Shown in pieces: positions 7,447 to 15,522 of a stretch of DNA of 36,961 nucleotides. The translations under genes and the position numbers were made by a program. A model generated the notes under the pieces. That model was not told the DNA's origin and did not search any database. It worked only from the letters and a program-made list of their open reading frames with translations. Source of the DNA: Candidatus Falkowiibacteriota bacterium (GTDB lineage Bacteria; Patescibacteriota; Patescibacteriia; UBA11705; JABHMO01); the NCBI GenBank assembly GCA_016214755.1, contig JACRNX010000043.1:1-36961 (forward strand). Reading direction: 5' to 3'. Each line of letters starts with the position of its first letter. The stretch's first letter is position 1.

Positions 7447-9330
7447 ATGAAATTTTATTCAAACCACCCCTACGCGGGGAATTATTATAAAAAATCATTC
7501 TTCAAAACAAGAGGATTTATTTTTTTGCTGATCTTCATTATTTTGGCGGCCGGCTTTGTCTGTTTTTCAATCCGCACCAATAAAAACGAAACTCAAACCG
7601 AACAAAAATTTACGGACCAGACGGAAATGCCGATAAATTCCGCGAAAATCGTTTTCACCGCAGGTAAAGTTGAACTCAAAACGCCGAATGAGGATTGGCA
7701 GGAGGTCGCGGAAAATTATCAGGCGCAGAGCGGCGATTACGTTAAAACTAATCTTGACGCCAAAGCGATTATCGAATTTCCAGACAAAAGCGTCTTGCGT
7801 CTGGCGGGAAACGCGGAAATAAAAATCAGCGCCATGGGCATGGCTGACATCATCGTCGAGCAAATTAGCGGTCCCGCGTTCCATCGCGTGAACAGCGAAT
7901 CAACCGCGATTTACCGCGTCAAAAATGGCGAGACGGAAATAACCGCTCTCGGCACTGGCTTCAATGTTCTCGCCAGCGGTCCCCTAACCTATCTCACGGT
8001 CACCGAAGGAAAAACAAAAGTAAAAATTTTCAGCGGCGAAGATATTATCAATATCCGCACGGTCGAAGAAGGAATGGAAGCGACTATCAATCCAACTTTA
8101 ACGCCAGAAGAATCAATAAAAACCGAAAATATAAAGATGGAAGAACTACTAAAAAACGATTGGTACTCATGGAATCTTGACCGCGACCGCGAAAAAAATT
8201 ATTATTTAGGAATTTTCGAAAAGACGATCAAGTTGATTATCAGCGAACCCAAAGAAGTGGAAACAACGACGGACAGCGAAAAAATAACAATTAAAGGCGC
8301 GACCGATCCGGCGGCGGAAATTTTTATGGCGGGCAAGGAGATCGAAAACAACCAAGGCCAGTTTCAAACTGAATTAGCACTATCGGTCGGGAAAAACGAA
8401 ATTGAAATCACCGTCAAAAAAGAAAAAAATGTCAACAAAAAAACCATTATCGTAAACACGTCCAAACAGAAAGAAAATATCGTCTTGACCGGAAACATAG
8501 TAGGAAAGAACTCTATCGTTTTGTCGTGGGAAATGAAAAATATAAACGATTTTCAAGAATTCAAGGTACTGCAAAGCGGCGTAAAAAACCCGACCTATCC
8601 AAACGCGCCCTATCACACAATCGCGAAAACAACGGCGAGCGACAAATGGAGCGAACTCCCGCCGGGAAATTATTTCTTCCGCGTTTGCGCTTTCAACCTC
8701 GGAAAATGCGACGTCTATAGCAATGATTTCGCCATCAACTTAAGCGACAAAGATTACTCCGCGGAACCGATTGTTCTTAGCGCCGCTGTTGACAAAGCGA
8801 ATGTTTCGTTAAATTGGATCATGAATCCGTCTTTAAATGCGACCGAAGGATTTAAATCCGTGATTGGGACAGCCAAGGATCCAGTTTTTCCGGGCAACTC
8901 CTATCATTCCTTGTCTGGCAATCAACGCAATGATATTTGGAAAAAATTGAATGCCGGCACTTATTATTTTCGCGTTTGCCTGTTAAAAAACGGAAGTTGC
9001 GGCGCTTACAGCGGCAACGCGTCCGCCACGATTTCAGCATCTTCCGAAGAGGGTTCTATCACTCTTACTGGTTCAGCCGGGGACGGGCAAATCAATCTTT
9101 ATTGGACAACAGAAGGATTAAAAATAACAAAAGGTTTTAAAGTGATAATGGACGAATCAGCGGACGTGTCTTTCCCGGGCAAAGCCCATCACCTCAATAC
9201 TTCTTCGAGCGCCAGTTCGGATGTTTGGACGAACCTACAAACCGGCGAGACGTACTATTTCCGCGTTTGCCAAAATCTCGGCAGTGAATGCGGGACATAC
9301 AGCAATGAAATTGAGGTTGGTTTTAAATAA
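7447..9330 (+). CDS. Membrane-anchored FecR-domain protein with Ig-like and three fibronectin-type repeats
   Basis: 627 residues. One N-terminal membrane anchor (FIFLLIFIILAAGFVCF, about 25-41) leaves the rest outside. A FecR-like domain follows (about 65-190; GKVELKTPNEDWQEV..GDYVKTN, ALGTGFNVLA, VTEGKTKVKI), then a bacterial Ig-like segment (~255-340; ITIKGATDPAAEIFM). Three homologous fibronectin-like repeats each end in a YFFRVC-(x)5-6-C-xxYS motif (RVCAFNLGKCDVYS, RVCLLKNGSCGAYS, RVCQNLGSECGTYS). The paired cysteines suggest a disulfide per repeat. It is probably a surface-displayed or envelope-stress-sensing protein. Here FecR lacks a neighbouring sigma factor or TonB receptor, so classical FecR signalling is not implied. 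Nothing clear precedes the ATG. Confidence 0.85.
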   Translation: MKFYSNHPYAGNYYKKSFFKTRGFIFLLIFIILAAGFVCFSIRTNKNETQTEQKFTDQTEMPINSAKIVFTAGKVELKTPNEDWQEVAENYQAQSGDYVKTNLDAKAIIEFPDKSVLRLAGNAEIKISAMGMADIIVEQISGPAFHRVNSESTAIYRVKNGETEITALGTGFNVLASGPLTYLTVTEGKTKVKIFSGEDIINIRTVEEGMEATINPTLTPEESIKTENIKMEELLKNDWYSWNLDRDREKNYYLGIFEKTIKLIISEPKEVETTTDSEKITIKGATDPAAEIFMAGKEIENNQGQFQTELALSVGKNEIEITVKKEKNVNKKTIIVNTSKQKENIVLTGNIVGKNSIVLSWEMKNINDFQEFKVLQSGVKNPTYPNAPYHTIAKTTASDKWSELPPGNYFFRVCAFNLGKCDVYSNDFAINLSDKDYSAEPIVLSAAVDKANVSLNWIMNPSLNATEGFKSVIGTAKDPVFPGNSYHSLSGNQRNDIWKKLNAGTYYFRVCLLKNGSCGAYSGNASATISASSEEGSITLTGSAGDGQINLYWTTEGLKITKGFKVIMDESADVSFPGKAHHLNTSSSASSDVWTNLQTGETYYFRVCQNLGSECGTYSNEIEVGFK

Positions 9331-9349
9331 AATACGAATTACGCCTGCT

Positions 9350-9432
9350 TGTCGGCCATAAAGCTATAAAGCTGTAAAGCTTTACGGCTATAAAGCTCTA
9401 AAATTCTACAACCTACTCCCTACCACCTACAA
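9350..9432. repeat. Low-complexity intergenic repeats
   Basis: Three to five tandem units of (C/T)(T)ATAAAGCT/TGTAAAGCT (9358-9395), then CTACAACCTACTCCCTACC-type sequence, the complement of the TAGGTTGTAGG theme seen at 1898. No promoter of good quality is visible for glyA. Confidence 0.6.
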
Positions 9433-9470
9433 CCTATTTTTACCATTTTTATATTCTTAATCTATCCCTT

Positions 9471-10757
9471 ATGCGACTAAACGATACTGACCCGCAGATT
9501 TCAACAGCGATAAAAAACGAACTCCAGCGCCAGCAAAACGCGATCGAGCTGATCCCATCGGAAAATTTTTGTTCGCTGGCCGTGCTCGAAGCGCTAGGCA
9601 GCGTGCTGACGAATAAATACGCCGAAGGATATCCGGGCAACCGTTACTACGGAGGAACGGAAAACGTGGACACAGTAGAGGACTTGGCGCGCGCGCGGGC
9701 GAAACAATTATTTGGCGCCGAGCACGTGAACGTTCAGCCGCTTTCCGGCGCGCCGGCCAATCTCGCCGCCTATTTCGCTCTTCTAAATCCCGGGGATACG
9801 ATTTTGGGAATGGATTTGTCGCACGGCGGCCATTTAACCCACGGCCATCCAGTAACAATCATGGCCAAACTTTTTAATTTTATCCGTTACAAAACTGATC
9901 GAACGTCTGGACTGATTGATTACGACAATCTGCGGCAGATGGCGCGCGAAAACAAGCCAAAGCTGATTCTCGTCGGTTATTCCGCTTATTCGCGTGAAAT
10001 CAATTATGAAAAAATTAAAGAAATCGCGGATGAAGTCAACGCTTATACCATGGCTGACATCGCCCACATCGCGGGACTGATTTGCGCCGGACTAATGAAC
10101 AATCCAGTGCCGCTTTTCGACGTGGTTACCACGACCACGCACAAAACATTGCGCGGGCCGCGCGGCGGCATGATTATGTGCAAAGCGAAATGGGCAAAAC
10201 AAATTGACAAGACCGTTTTCCCCGGCTTGCAGGGCGGCCCGCACATGCACAATATCGCCGCCAAAGCCGTTGCTTTCAAGGAAGCGCTCGAACCGTCGTT
10301 TAAAAATTACGCCGAGCAAATAATGAAAAACGCCAAGGCATTCGAAAAGCGGCTCAAAGAACACGAGTTCACCATTATGTTCGGTGCGACGGACAATCAC
10401 CTTTTGCTGATTGACTTAACGAATAAAGGGCTGACCGGCAAACAAGCGCAGATAACGCTGGACGCGGTTCAGATAACCTGCAATAAGAATATGATTCCCG
10501 ACGACCCGAGAAACCCAATGGACCCGTCCGGCATCCGTTTAGGCACGCCGGCCATGACCACTCGCGGGTTTATCGAAAGCGACTTTGAACTCATCGCCGA
10601 CTTAATCAACGAAACATTATCTAATCCGGACGATTTGGAATCGCGCGAAAACGTCAAGAAACAAATCATGGAACTAACCAAAAAATATCCGCTCTATCCG
10701 GAGTTAACAACAATCCAACGTACTGATTTGGCAGGGCGAGCCCTCTTGTCACCCTGA
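9471..10757 (+). CDS. glyA: Serine hydroxymethyltransferase GlyA
   Basis: Cytoplasmic PLP enzyme that converts serine and tetrahydrofolate to glycine and 5,10-methylene-THF, which FolD encoded next can oxidise. 428 residues. Family motifs are clear: [11 protein letters not shown] near 24, [15 protein letters not shown] near 49, [13 protein letters not shown] near 106, [11 protein letters not shown], and the PLP-lysine segment [16 protein letters not shown] with Lys225. Near the C-terminus [13 protein letters not shown] is intact. The last few residues and the stop codon lie in a TGTCACCCTGAGG-type intergenic repeat, so the native C-terminus was probably rewritten slightly by repeat insertion. 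No Shine-Dalgarno. Confidence 0.96.
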   Translation: MRLNDTDPQISTAIKNELQRQQNAIELIPSENFCSLAVLEALGSVLTNKYAEGYPGNRYYGGTENVDTVEDLARARAKQLFGAEHVNVQPLSGAPANLAAYFALLNPGDTILGMDLSHGGHLTHGHPVTIMAKLFNFIRYKTDRTSGLIDYDNLRQMARENKPKLILVGYSAYSREINYEKIKEIADEVNAYTMADIAHIAGLICAGLMNNPVPLFDVVTTTTHKTLRGPRGGMIMCKAKWAKQIDKTVFPGLQGGPHMHNIAAKAVAFKEALEPSFKNYAEQIMKNAKAFEKRLKEHEFTIMFGATDNHLLLIDLTNKGLTGKQAQITLDAVQITCNKNMIPDDPRNPMDPSGIRLGTPAMTTRGFIESDFELIADLINETLSNPDDLESRENVKKQIMELTKKYPLYPELTTIQRTDLAGRALLSP

Positions 10758-10864
10758 GGTGTCATCCTTCGAGGCTCGCCCCGCAAAATGCGGGGCGAGC
10801 CTCGAAGGATCGAAGGGCGACAAAATCCTTCGTCTGTCATGGTTCGAGAGCCTCACCATGACAA
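10746..10864. repeat. Composite repeat: 22-bp perfect hairpin plus TGTCATGGT/ACCATGACA palindrome
   Basis: 10764-10785 and 10789-10810 form a perfect 22-bp stem (ATCCTTCGAGGCTCGCCCCG...) with a 3-nt loop. Then comes TCGAAGGGCGACAAAAT and a second hairpin TGTCATGGT (10835-10843) / ACCATGACA (10855-10863). The stretch from 10810 to 10864 recurs almost identically at 14789-14843. The first hairpin may stop glyA transcription, but there is no clean U-tract. It also supplies the spurious N-terminus of the longer folD frame. Confidence 0.85.
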
Positions 10865-10880
10865 GATTAACGCCATCACA

Positions 10881-11714
10881 ATGCCTGATAAAAACAAAAT
10901 CCTCGACGGAAAAACGTTGAGTGAAAAAATAATCAAAAAACTCGCCAAAGAAATAAAAAAAATGCCGCGCAAACCTGGCTTGGCGGCGATTTTAATCGGC
11001 GACGACCAGAGTTCGCATCTTTACGTCAAACTGAAAAAACAGGCCTGCGAAAAATGCGAGATTAATTTTCATTATTATTATTTCGAAAGCGACTGTTCGG
11101 AGGAAGAGATTATCAAAGCGATAAACTTTCTCAATCGCGACGATGACATCTACGGCATCTTAATCCAACTCCCTCTGCCGGAAAAATTCCATACAGACAA
11201 TATCATCAGCGCCATTGCGCCGGAAAAAGACGTGGACGGTCTGCGCCCAAAAAATTTGCATCAACCTCTGGCCGCCTACCCAACCATTGTCTCACCACTC
11301 GTTCTCGGCATCGTTGAATTGATTAAATCAACCAGGGAAAAAATTGAAAATAAAAAAATAACCATTCTCTGCAACCATAAAATATTCGGCGAGCAGTTTC
11401 ATGGCTTCTACGGCGCTGACAATGAAATCAAAATTTTGACGGCAAACGACGCGAATTTTGAGCAGGAATTAACATCCGCCGACATTCTCATTGTCGCCAT
11501 CGGCAAACCGAAATTCATCACTGAAAAAATGATAAAAAAAGACGCCATCATTATTGACGCCGGCATAAATAAAATTGACGGAAAAGTTGTGGGCGATGTT
11601 GATTTCGAAAACGTTTTGGAAAAAGTAAAATTCATCTCGCCCGTGCCGGGCGGCGTCGGGCCAATGACTATTGCCATGCTTTTGCGAAACCTAATAAAAC
11701 TTCCTTTAAAATAG
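10881..11714 (+). CDS. folD: FolD-like methylene-THF dehydrogenase/cyclohydrolase with altered cofactor motifs
   Basis: I chose the ATG at 10881 because codons before it (10788-10880) are repeat DNA. 277 residues. Catalytic features are kept: Tyr48 and Lys52 in SSHLYVKLKKQA, GILIQLPLP (92-100), the Asp of PEKDVDGL, and the C-terminal SPVPGGVGPMTIAML. Two usually invariant motifs are changed. The PCTPxG turn reads PTIVSPLVLG, and the dinucleotide loop (V-GxSxIVGxP) reads ILCNHKIFGEQFHG. The enzyme should still bind folate, but cofactor preference or even dehydrogenase activity is uncertain. It follows glyA, giving a one-carbon pair (methylene-THF to formyl-THF). The hairpin at 11717-11743 directly follows the stop. 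Confidence 0.9.
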   Translation: MPDKNKILDGKTLSEKIIKKLAKEIKKMPRKPGLAAILIGDDQSSHLYVKLKKQACEKCEINFHYYYFESDCSEEEIIKAINFLNRDDDIYGILIQLPLPEKFHTDNIISAIAPEKDVDGLRPKNLHQPLAAYPTIVSPLVLGIVELIKSTREKIENKKITILCNHKIFGEQFHGFYGADNEIKILTANDANFEQELTSADILIVAIGKPKFITEKMIKKDAIIIDAGINKIDGKVVGDVDFENVLEKVKFISPVPGGVGPMTIAMLLRNLIKLPLK

Positions 11715-12086
11715 TTAAGCCGAACCAGCGCTGGGTTCGGCTTATGATTGTGAGTCCATCAGAACTGAAACTTCAACTTTGGACGGACTCACACATTGAC
11801 TCGCTTTTAAAACGGAGGAGCTCTCGCCATTCTCTCTCCATTTATCTATGCGCAATCTTCGCGCGCACGACGATGATGGCACTCCATCTTTTCAACCCCT
11901 GCTTTCATGCTGTGCCCGCAGGGACGGGGCACTCAAATTGTCAGCAGTCGAGAGTCATTCGTGGTCCCCCCTTTTTTAATCACCAAGAATGCGGTTCCTG
12001 CTAACTTGCCATGGAATTTCCATGGACTTTCCCTTGCGAATTGGAAAGGAACGCCTATATGCGTTCCTTACAAATCCGCATTAGGC
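11708..12086 (-). ncRNA. ~375-nt structured noncoding RNA of unidentified family
   Basis: The minus strand has a perfect-spacing promoter (12093-12121), no credible ORF, and a terminator hairpin at 11717-11743. The transcript from about 12086 contains many self-complementary segments: AATGCGG (12082-12076) with CCGCATT (11994-11988); AAGGAACGC/GCGTTCCTT (12069-12046); CCATGGAA/TTCCATGG near 12020; GTGCCC/GGGCAC near 11930-11910; GATGG-AGTG-CCATC near 11880; TGCGC/GCGCA near 11865-11848; and GTGAGTCC/GGACTCAC (~11793-11749). Size and isolation resemble RNase P RNA or tmRNA. However, I could not find RNase P's ACAGAA region or the GGUAAGAGC-type block, nor a tmRNA acceptor/TTCGA arm or tag ORF. 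It may be a divergent housekeeping RNA or a new one. Confidence 0.65.
11717..11743 (-). terminator. Terminator hairpin of the ~375-nt RNA, shared 3' end with folD
   Basis: AAGCCGAACC (11717-11726) pairs with GGTTCGGCTT (11734-11743), 10 bp. On the minus strand it is followed by AACTATTTTAAAG, a moderate U-rich tail. It lies 3 bp after the folD stop and so may also end the convergent folD transcript, though the plus-strand tail is poor. Confidence 0.7.
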
Positions 12087-12092
12087 AAACGT

Positions 12093-12121
12093 ATTATATC
12101 AAAGAAAATGTAAACCGTCAA
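12093..12121 (-). promoter_or_regulatory. Sigma70-type promoter of the ~375-nt RNA
   Basis: On the minus strand -35 TTGACG (12121-12116), 17-bp spacer, -10 TATAAT (12098-12093). The predicted start is about 12086, just before the first helix. Confidence 0.85.
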
Positions 12122-12384
12122 GCGTATATTCTTGGCTAATTTAAGACACGAATATAATCACAACTTATCCAGATATTTGGCTTGCTTTAATGCAAAAATC
12201 GAATTAAGATGAACTTAAAGAAACACTATAGCACTAAAACACTAAAGCACTGTAAAAGGGAACGCACGGACGCGAAGCGAGGTCATCTATTTGTAGCATT
12301 TGTAGTGATGAGCTTGCCCTGAGCTTGTCGAAGGGTAATTTGTAGCCGATACGAGTTTCTACATTTTTCATTGTTACTTTTGTC
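12122..12384. other. Intergenic stretch upstream of dnaB
   Basis: Holds a short CACTAAA-type run (12226-12256), half of the GGAACGCA palindrome (12260-12268) and a GAGCTTGCCCTGAGCTTGTC repeat (12311-12330), the complement of the unit at 5643. No good promoter or ribosome-binding site for dnaB is evident; a TATAAT at about 12153 has no convincing -35. Confidence 0.5.
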
Positions 12385-13755
12385 ATGCCTAAAGACATTG
12401 ACTTATTAAAATTGCCGCCGCAAAACATTGAAGCAGAGCAGTCCTTGCTCGGCGCGCTTTTGATTGATAAAAAGGCGTTTGACAGAATCGCCGACATCGT
12501 TGAGCCGGATGATTTTTACCGAGACGCGCATCGTTTCATTTTCGAAACAATGCAAAATTTGTACACCAAACAGGAACCGATTGACATTTTAACCGTCGCC
12601 AACGCGCTGGAAGAAAAAAATCAAATTGAAAAAATCGGCGGCCGCAGCTACCTCGCCTCCCTCGCCCACCTCGTGCCGACCGCCAGCCACGTTGTTCAAT
12701 ACGGTCAAATCATAAAAAAGAAAGCCACCTTGCGCCGATTGCAGGGCGTTTCTGCGGAAATCGCCGAACTCTGCGATCACGAGCAAGAAGAAATAGACAC
12801 TCTGCTCGATTCAGCTGAACAAAAACTCTTTTCGGTCTCGCAACGTTTTCTGAAACAATCTTTTATTTCCATCAGCAATATCCTCGGCGAGACATTCGAC
12901 CGCATTGACGAACTGCACAAAAGCAGCGGCAAATTGCGCGGCGTGCCGACCGGTTTTTCTGATTTGGACAACTTGCTGGCTGGCCTGCAAAAATCGGATT
13001 TAATTATTCTCGCCGCCCGGCCATCTGTCGGCAAAACGTCTCTGGCGCTCGACATCGTTCGCCTAGTGGCGGTCAAGGCGCGCGTGCCAATCGGGATTTT
13101 CAGTTTGGAAATGTCAAAAGAACAATTGGTTGACCGCCTGCTTTGCGCCGAAGCGAATGTTGATTTATGGAAAATGCGCACCGGCCGGCTTTCTGACCGC
13201 GAAGAAGACGATGATTTTCCGCGCATTGGCCACGCCATGGGTCTGCTGGCCGAAGCGCCGATTTTTATTGACGATTCTGCCTCGCTCAATGTGATGGAAA
13301 TCAGAACTAAAGCGCGACGGCTGAAAGCCGAGCGCGACCTCGGACTGATTGTTATTGATTATCTGCAACTGATGGAATCGCGCGCTGACGTGGAAAATCG
13401 CGTGCAAGCCGTGGCGGAAATCACCCGCTCGTTAAAAGGCATTGCCCGCGAACTTGACATACCGGTACTCGCGCTCTCCCAGTTGTCTCGGGCGGTGGAA
13501 ATGTGCAAACCCGCGATTCCCAAACTGGCGAACCTGCGCGAATCCGGTTCAATCGAACAAGACGCGGATGTCGTTTTATTTATTTATCGCAAAGCGGCTG
13601 ACCGCAATTACCGAATCGAAGAACTGACGGCGCAAGAGCGGCATCTGGCGGAAATCCATATCGCCAAACACCGCAACGGACCGACCGGGTTGGTCAAATT
13701 ATTTTTTGACGAACAGCGCGCCAGCTTCCGCAGTTTGGATAAAAATTTTTCTTAG
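12385..13755 (+). CDS. dnaB: Replicative DNA helicase DnaB
   Basis: 456 residues. The N-terminal primase-interaction domain opens PPQNIEAEQSLLGALLID (13-30) and runs through VPTASHVVQYGQIIKKKATLR (~105). A linker leads to the RecA-like motor: GVPTGFSDLDNLLAGLQKSD near 189, Walker A AARPSVGKTSLA near 210, IGIFSLEMSKEQL near 235, Walker B LIVIDYLQLM near 325, and ALSQLSRAVE plus LRESGSIEQDADVVLF near 370-395. It is the ring helicase at the replication fork. Length is standard, with no intein. The ATG has no Shine-Dalgarno and lies in a T-rich leader. Confidence 0.96.
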   Translation: MPKDIDLLKLPPQNIEAEQSLLGALLIDKKAFDRIADIVEPDDFYRDAHRFIFETMQNLYTKQEPIDILTVANALEEKNQIEKIGGRSYLASLAHLVPTASHVVQYGQIIKKKATLRRLQGVSAEIAELCDHEQEEIDTLLDSAEQKLFSVSQRFLKQSFISISNILGETFDRIDELHKSSGKLRGVPTGFSDLDNLLAGLQKSDLIILAARPSVGKTSLALDIVRLVAVKARVPIGIFSLEMSKEQLVDRLLCAEANVDLWKMRTGRLSDREEDDDFPRIGHAMGLLAEAPIFIDDSASLNVMEIRTKARRLKAERDLGLIVIDYLQLMESRADVENRVQAVAEITRSLKGIARELDIPVLALSQLSRAVEMCKPAIPKLANLRESGSIEQDADVVLFIYRKAADRNYRIEELTAQERHLAEIHIAKHRNGPTGLVKLFFDEQRASFRSLDKNFS

Positions 13756-13775
13756 TTCTTCGTGTATTCTTTTTT

Positions 13776-13894
13776 GTCATTGCGAGGAGCCCCGACGTAC
13801 GTCGGTGCAACAAAGCAATCCCAGCGCCTATAGTCTCGAGATTGCGGAGTTTATTCCGAGCTTACCGAGGGATCGTCTAACTCCTCGCAATGAC
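13776..13894. repeat. 119-bp intergenic element with GTCATTGCGAGGAG inverted ends (copy 1)
   Basis: GTCATTGCGAGGAG (13776-13789) is the exact inverse of CTCCTCGCAATGAC (13881-13894). Inside are CCGACGTACGTCGG and GCAATCCCAGCG-CTATAGTCTCGAGATTGC. A second copy is at 17624-17719. The size, inverted ends and dispersion suggest a MITE-like element. Confidence 0.85.
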
Positions 13895-13988
13895 GGTGCC
13901 GCTTCGCTCTCCAACTTTCAAATTGAAAGTCACCCTTCGAAGCAAACCGTCTTAAAAAATCTTTGACTTCTCCCCTAAATCACCCAAA

Positions 13989-14594
13989 ATGAACAACGAA
14001 CAGTCAATTACAAACAAACTGATTAACGCCTTTTCCGCTTTGCCCGGCGTCGGCCGCAAAACCGCCGAACGTTTTGTTTTTTTCCTGCTCAAACAGCCGA
14101 AAGAATTCCTTGAAAATTTCGGCGCCGACCTGAAAGAATTGCCAAATCACAATTTCTTCTGCCCGCAGTGCTTTAACTATTCAGAAGCGCGGACCGTCTG
14201 CCCCGTCTGCGCTGATTCAAAACGCGACCGCGCGGCCATCTGCGTCGTGGAAAACTTTCACGACCTGAACGTTATCGAAGCGACCAAAGAATACAACGGA
14301 CTTTATCATTGCCTCGGCGGAAAAATTGATCCGCCGGAAGGAATCACGCCGGACAAACTCCGCGTCAAAGAATTGCTCGAACGAATCCAAAATGATCATA
14401 TTCAAGAAGTCATCCTCGCTTTGAATCCTGATTTAAGCGGCGAAGGCACGATTATTTATCTGAAAAAAATATTGGCGCCGCTCAACGTGAAAATTTCATT
14501 GCTCGCGCGCGGCCTGCCGATGGGCGGCGAAATCGAATACGCGGACGAAGTGACGCTGGCCAACGCCATTAAAGGACGGAGAATTCTAAATTAA
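13989..14594 (+). CDS. recR: Recombination protein RecR
   Basis: 201 residues, the usual RecR length. An N-terminal helix-hairpin-helix ALPGVGRKTAERFVFFLL (17-34) is followed by the four-cysteine zinc finger FFCPQC...VCPVC (~57-74). The Toprim domain contains CVVENFHDLNVIEAT and VILALNPDLSGEGTIIYLKK, and the C-terminus has LARGLPMGGEIEYADEVTLANAIKGR. RecR works with RecO/RecF in loading RecA at gaps. It follows dnaB with a repeat element between, so separate transcription is likely. The ATG has no Shine-Dalgarno. Confidence 0.95.
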   Translation: MNNEQSITNKLINAFSALPGVGRKTAERFVFFLLKQPKEFLENFGADLKELPNHNFFCPQCFNYSEARTVCPVCADSKRDRAAICVVENFHDLNVIEATKEYNGLYHCLGGKIDPPEGITPDKLRVKELLERIQNDHIQEVILALNPDLSGEGTIIYLKKILAPLNVKISLLARGLPMGGEIEYADEVTLANAIKGRRILN

Positions 14595-14645
14595 CGTATA
14601 TACACACCTTTTTCGCTCGTCCATAATTCGTATCCATTGCTATAA

Positions 14646-14928
14646 AACATGTATATCACGGGGTCTGGGGCACTTCGTCGGAGTTTATCCTGAGCCCCGC
14701 AGGATGCGGGGTCGAAGGGCTCAGTGTAAATTCCGCCCGCCCCTTTTGTCACCCTGAGGAATGTCACCCTGAGGTACTCGAAGGGCTCTCGAAGGGCGAC
14801 AAAATTTTTCGTTTGTCATGGTTCGAGAGCCTCACCATGACAAAAACATTTCTCAGCGCTTTTTGGCTACTTTTTGCCTGCCCTAAACCGGAGAGAATCG
14901 ACTGGTTTAGGGGCGCTAAAAAGTAGCC
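14646..14928. repeat. Block of composite intergenic repeats including a 64-nt hairpin
   Basis: 14646-14740 (CATGTATATCACGGGGTCT...CTCAGTGTAAATTCCGC) matches 17560-17616 in outline. 14752-14843 repeats TGTCACCCTGAGG and then the 55-bp unit also at 10810-10864, including hairpin TGTCATGGT/ACCATGACA (14814-14842). 14865-14928 is a long hairpin with ~25-bp arms (GGCTACTTTTT...CCTAAACC / GGTTTAGG...AAAAAGTAGCC, a few mismatches). No gene is visible between recR and 14981. Confidence 0.8.
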
Positions 14929-14980
14929 CTTCGAAGAACCAGCTTGTAAAGCAAAAACTGCCTTAGAAATAAACAAAAAG

Positions 14981-15003
14981 CCACAGGTTAATGAACCCTG
15001 TGG
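14981..15003 (-). terminator. Bidirectional-looking terminator after the 155-aa gene
   Basis: CCACAGG (14981-14987) / CCTGTGG (14997-15003). On the minus strand it is followed by CTTTTTGTTTATTTC, and on the plus strand by TTTCTTTATG. It lies 10 bp beyond the stop of the 15014-15481 gene. Confidence 0.8.
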
Positions 15004-15013
15004 TTTCTTTATG

Positions 15014-15481
15014 TTAGACCGCTTCCGTTGGAACGCGTTCTTCCGCGAAACGATCAGCGATGTCCTCAAAACGTTCTCGAATGTGAGCCGCCACCGCTGG
15101 ATCTTCAACTTCCGCGACAATCGGTTCGATTTCCACCGGCAATATGCCAAGGCAATCGAAAACTATATCTACCACATCGCGTGGAATGGGCAATCGCGCC
15201 CTCTTCCACCCTTTGCCCGGAACTTCAACGTAATCAATTACCCAATCCTTCATTATCAAATCCACGAACATGGCATTCCGATGCGCTTTCGTATCTTTGC
15301 CAAAAGTAAGTATCTTGACGATTCGAACGCGATCTTCCTTTGAATCAAGATCATCCTCGACATCGTGCACTTCCTTATCATCCGAACGCCGCGTAACATT
15401 AATGAAGTTTTGATCGCTCTCAACGAACCTTGATAGCCGCTCGAAATTTTCCGGCCGGATATTATTGAATTTCGCAATCAT
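15014..15481 (-). CDS. Conserved-looking acidic protein of unknown function, 155 aa
   Basis: A clear AAAGGAG Shine-Dalgarno lies ~7 nt before the ATG at 15481, and a terminator follows the stop, so the frame is very likely a gene. The product is acidic, has no membrane segment or signal peptide, and is rich in Asp/Glu/Arg/Val (VHDVEDDLDSKEDRVRIVK, then PIPRDVVDIVFDCLGILP and a Glu/Ala-rich helical tail). I recognise no domain. It starts 41 nt after the rplU stop on the same strand, so it may be cotranscribed with ribosomal protein L21. Unlike rplU it has a strong SD. Confidence 0.75.
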   Translation of the reverse strand: MIAKFNNIRPENFERLSRFVESDQNFINVTRRSDDKEVHDVEDDLDSKEDRVRIVKILTFGKDTKAHRNAMFVDLIMKDWVIDYVEVPGKGWKRARLPIPRDVVDIVFDCLGILPVEIEPIVAEVEDPAVAAHIRERFEDIADRFAEERVPTEAV

Positions 15482-15522
15482 CGCGCTTCTCCTTTGCGGG
15501 CGGTTGGTTGTTGTTTTTTTTA

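Noticed and set aside
7447-9330. FecR domain as part of a sigma/anti-sigma iron-signalling system
   Set aside because: No ECF sigma factor or TonB-dependent receptor nearby. The protein is mainly an extracellular repeat protein.
10788-10880. Upstream start for folD
   Set aside because: Repeat DNA; family alignment starts at 10881.
10835-14842. GGTTCGAGAGCC segments (10842, 14820) as tRNA T-arms
   Set aside because: They are loops of the TGTCATGGT/ACCATGACA repeat. No acceptor or anticodon arm can be drawn. No tRNA gene was found in the window.
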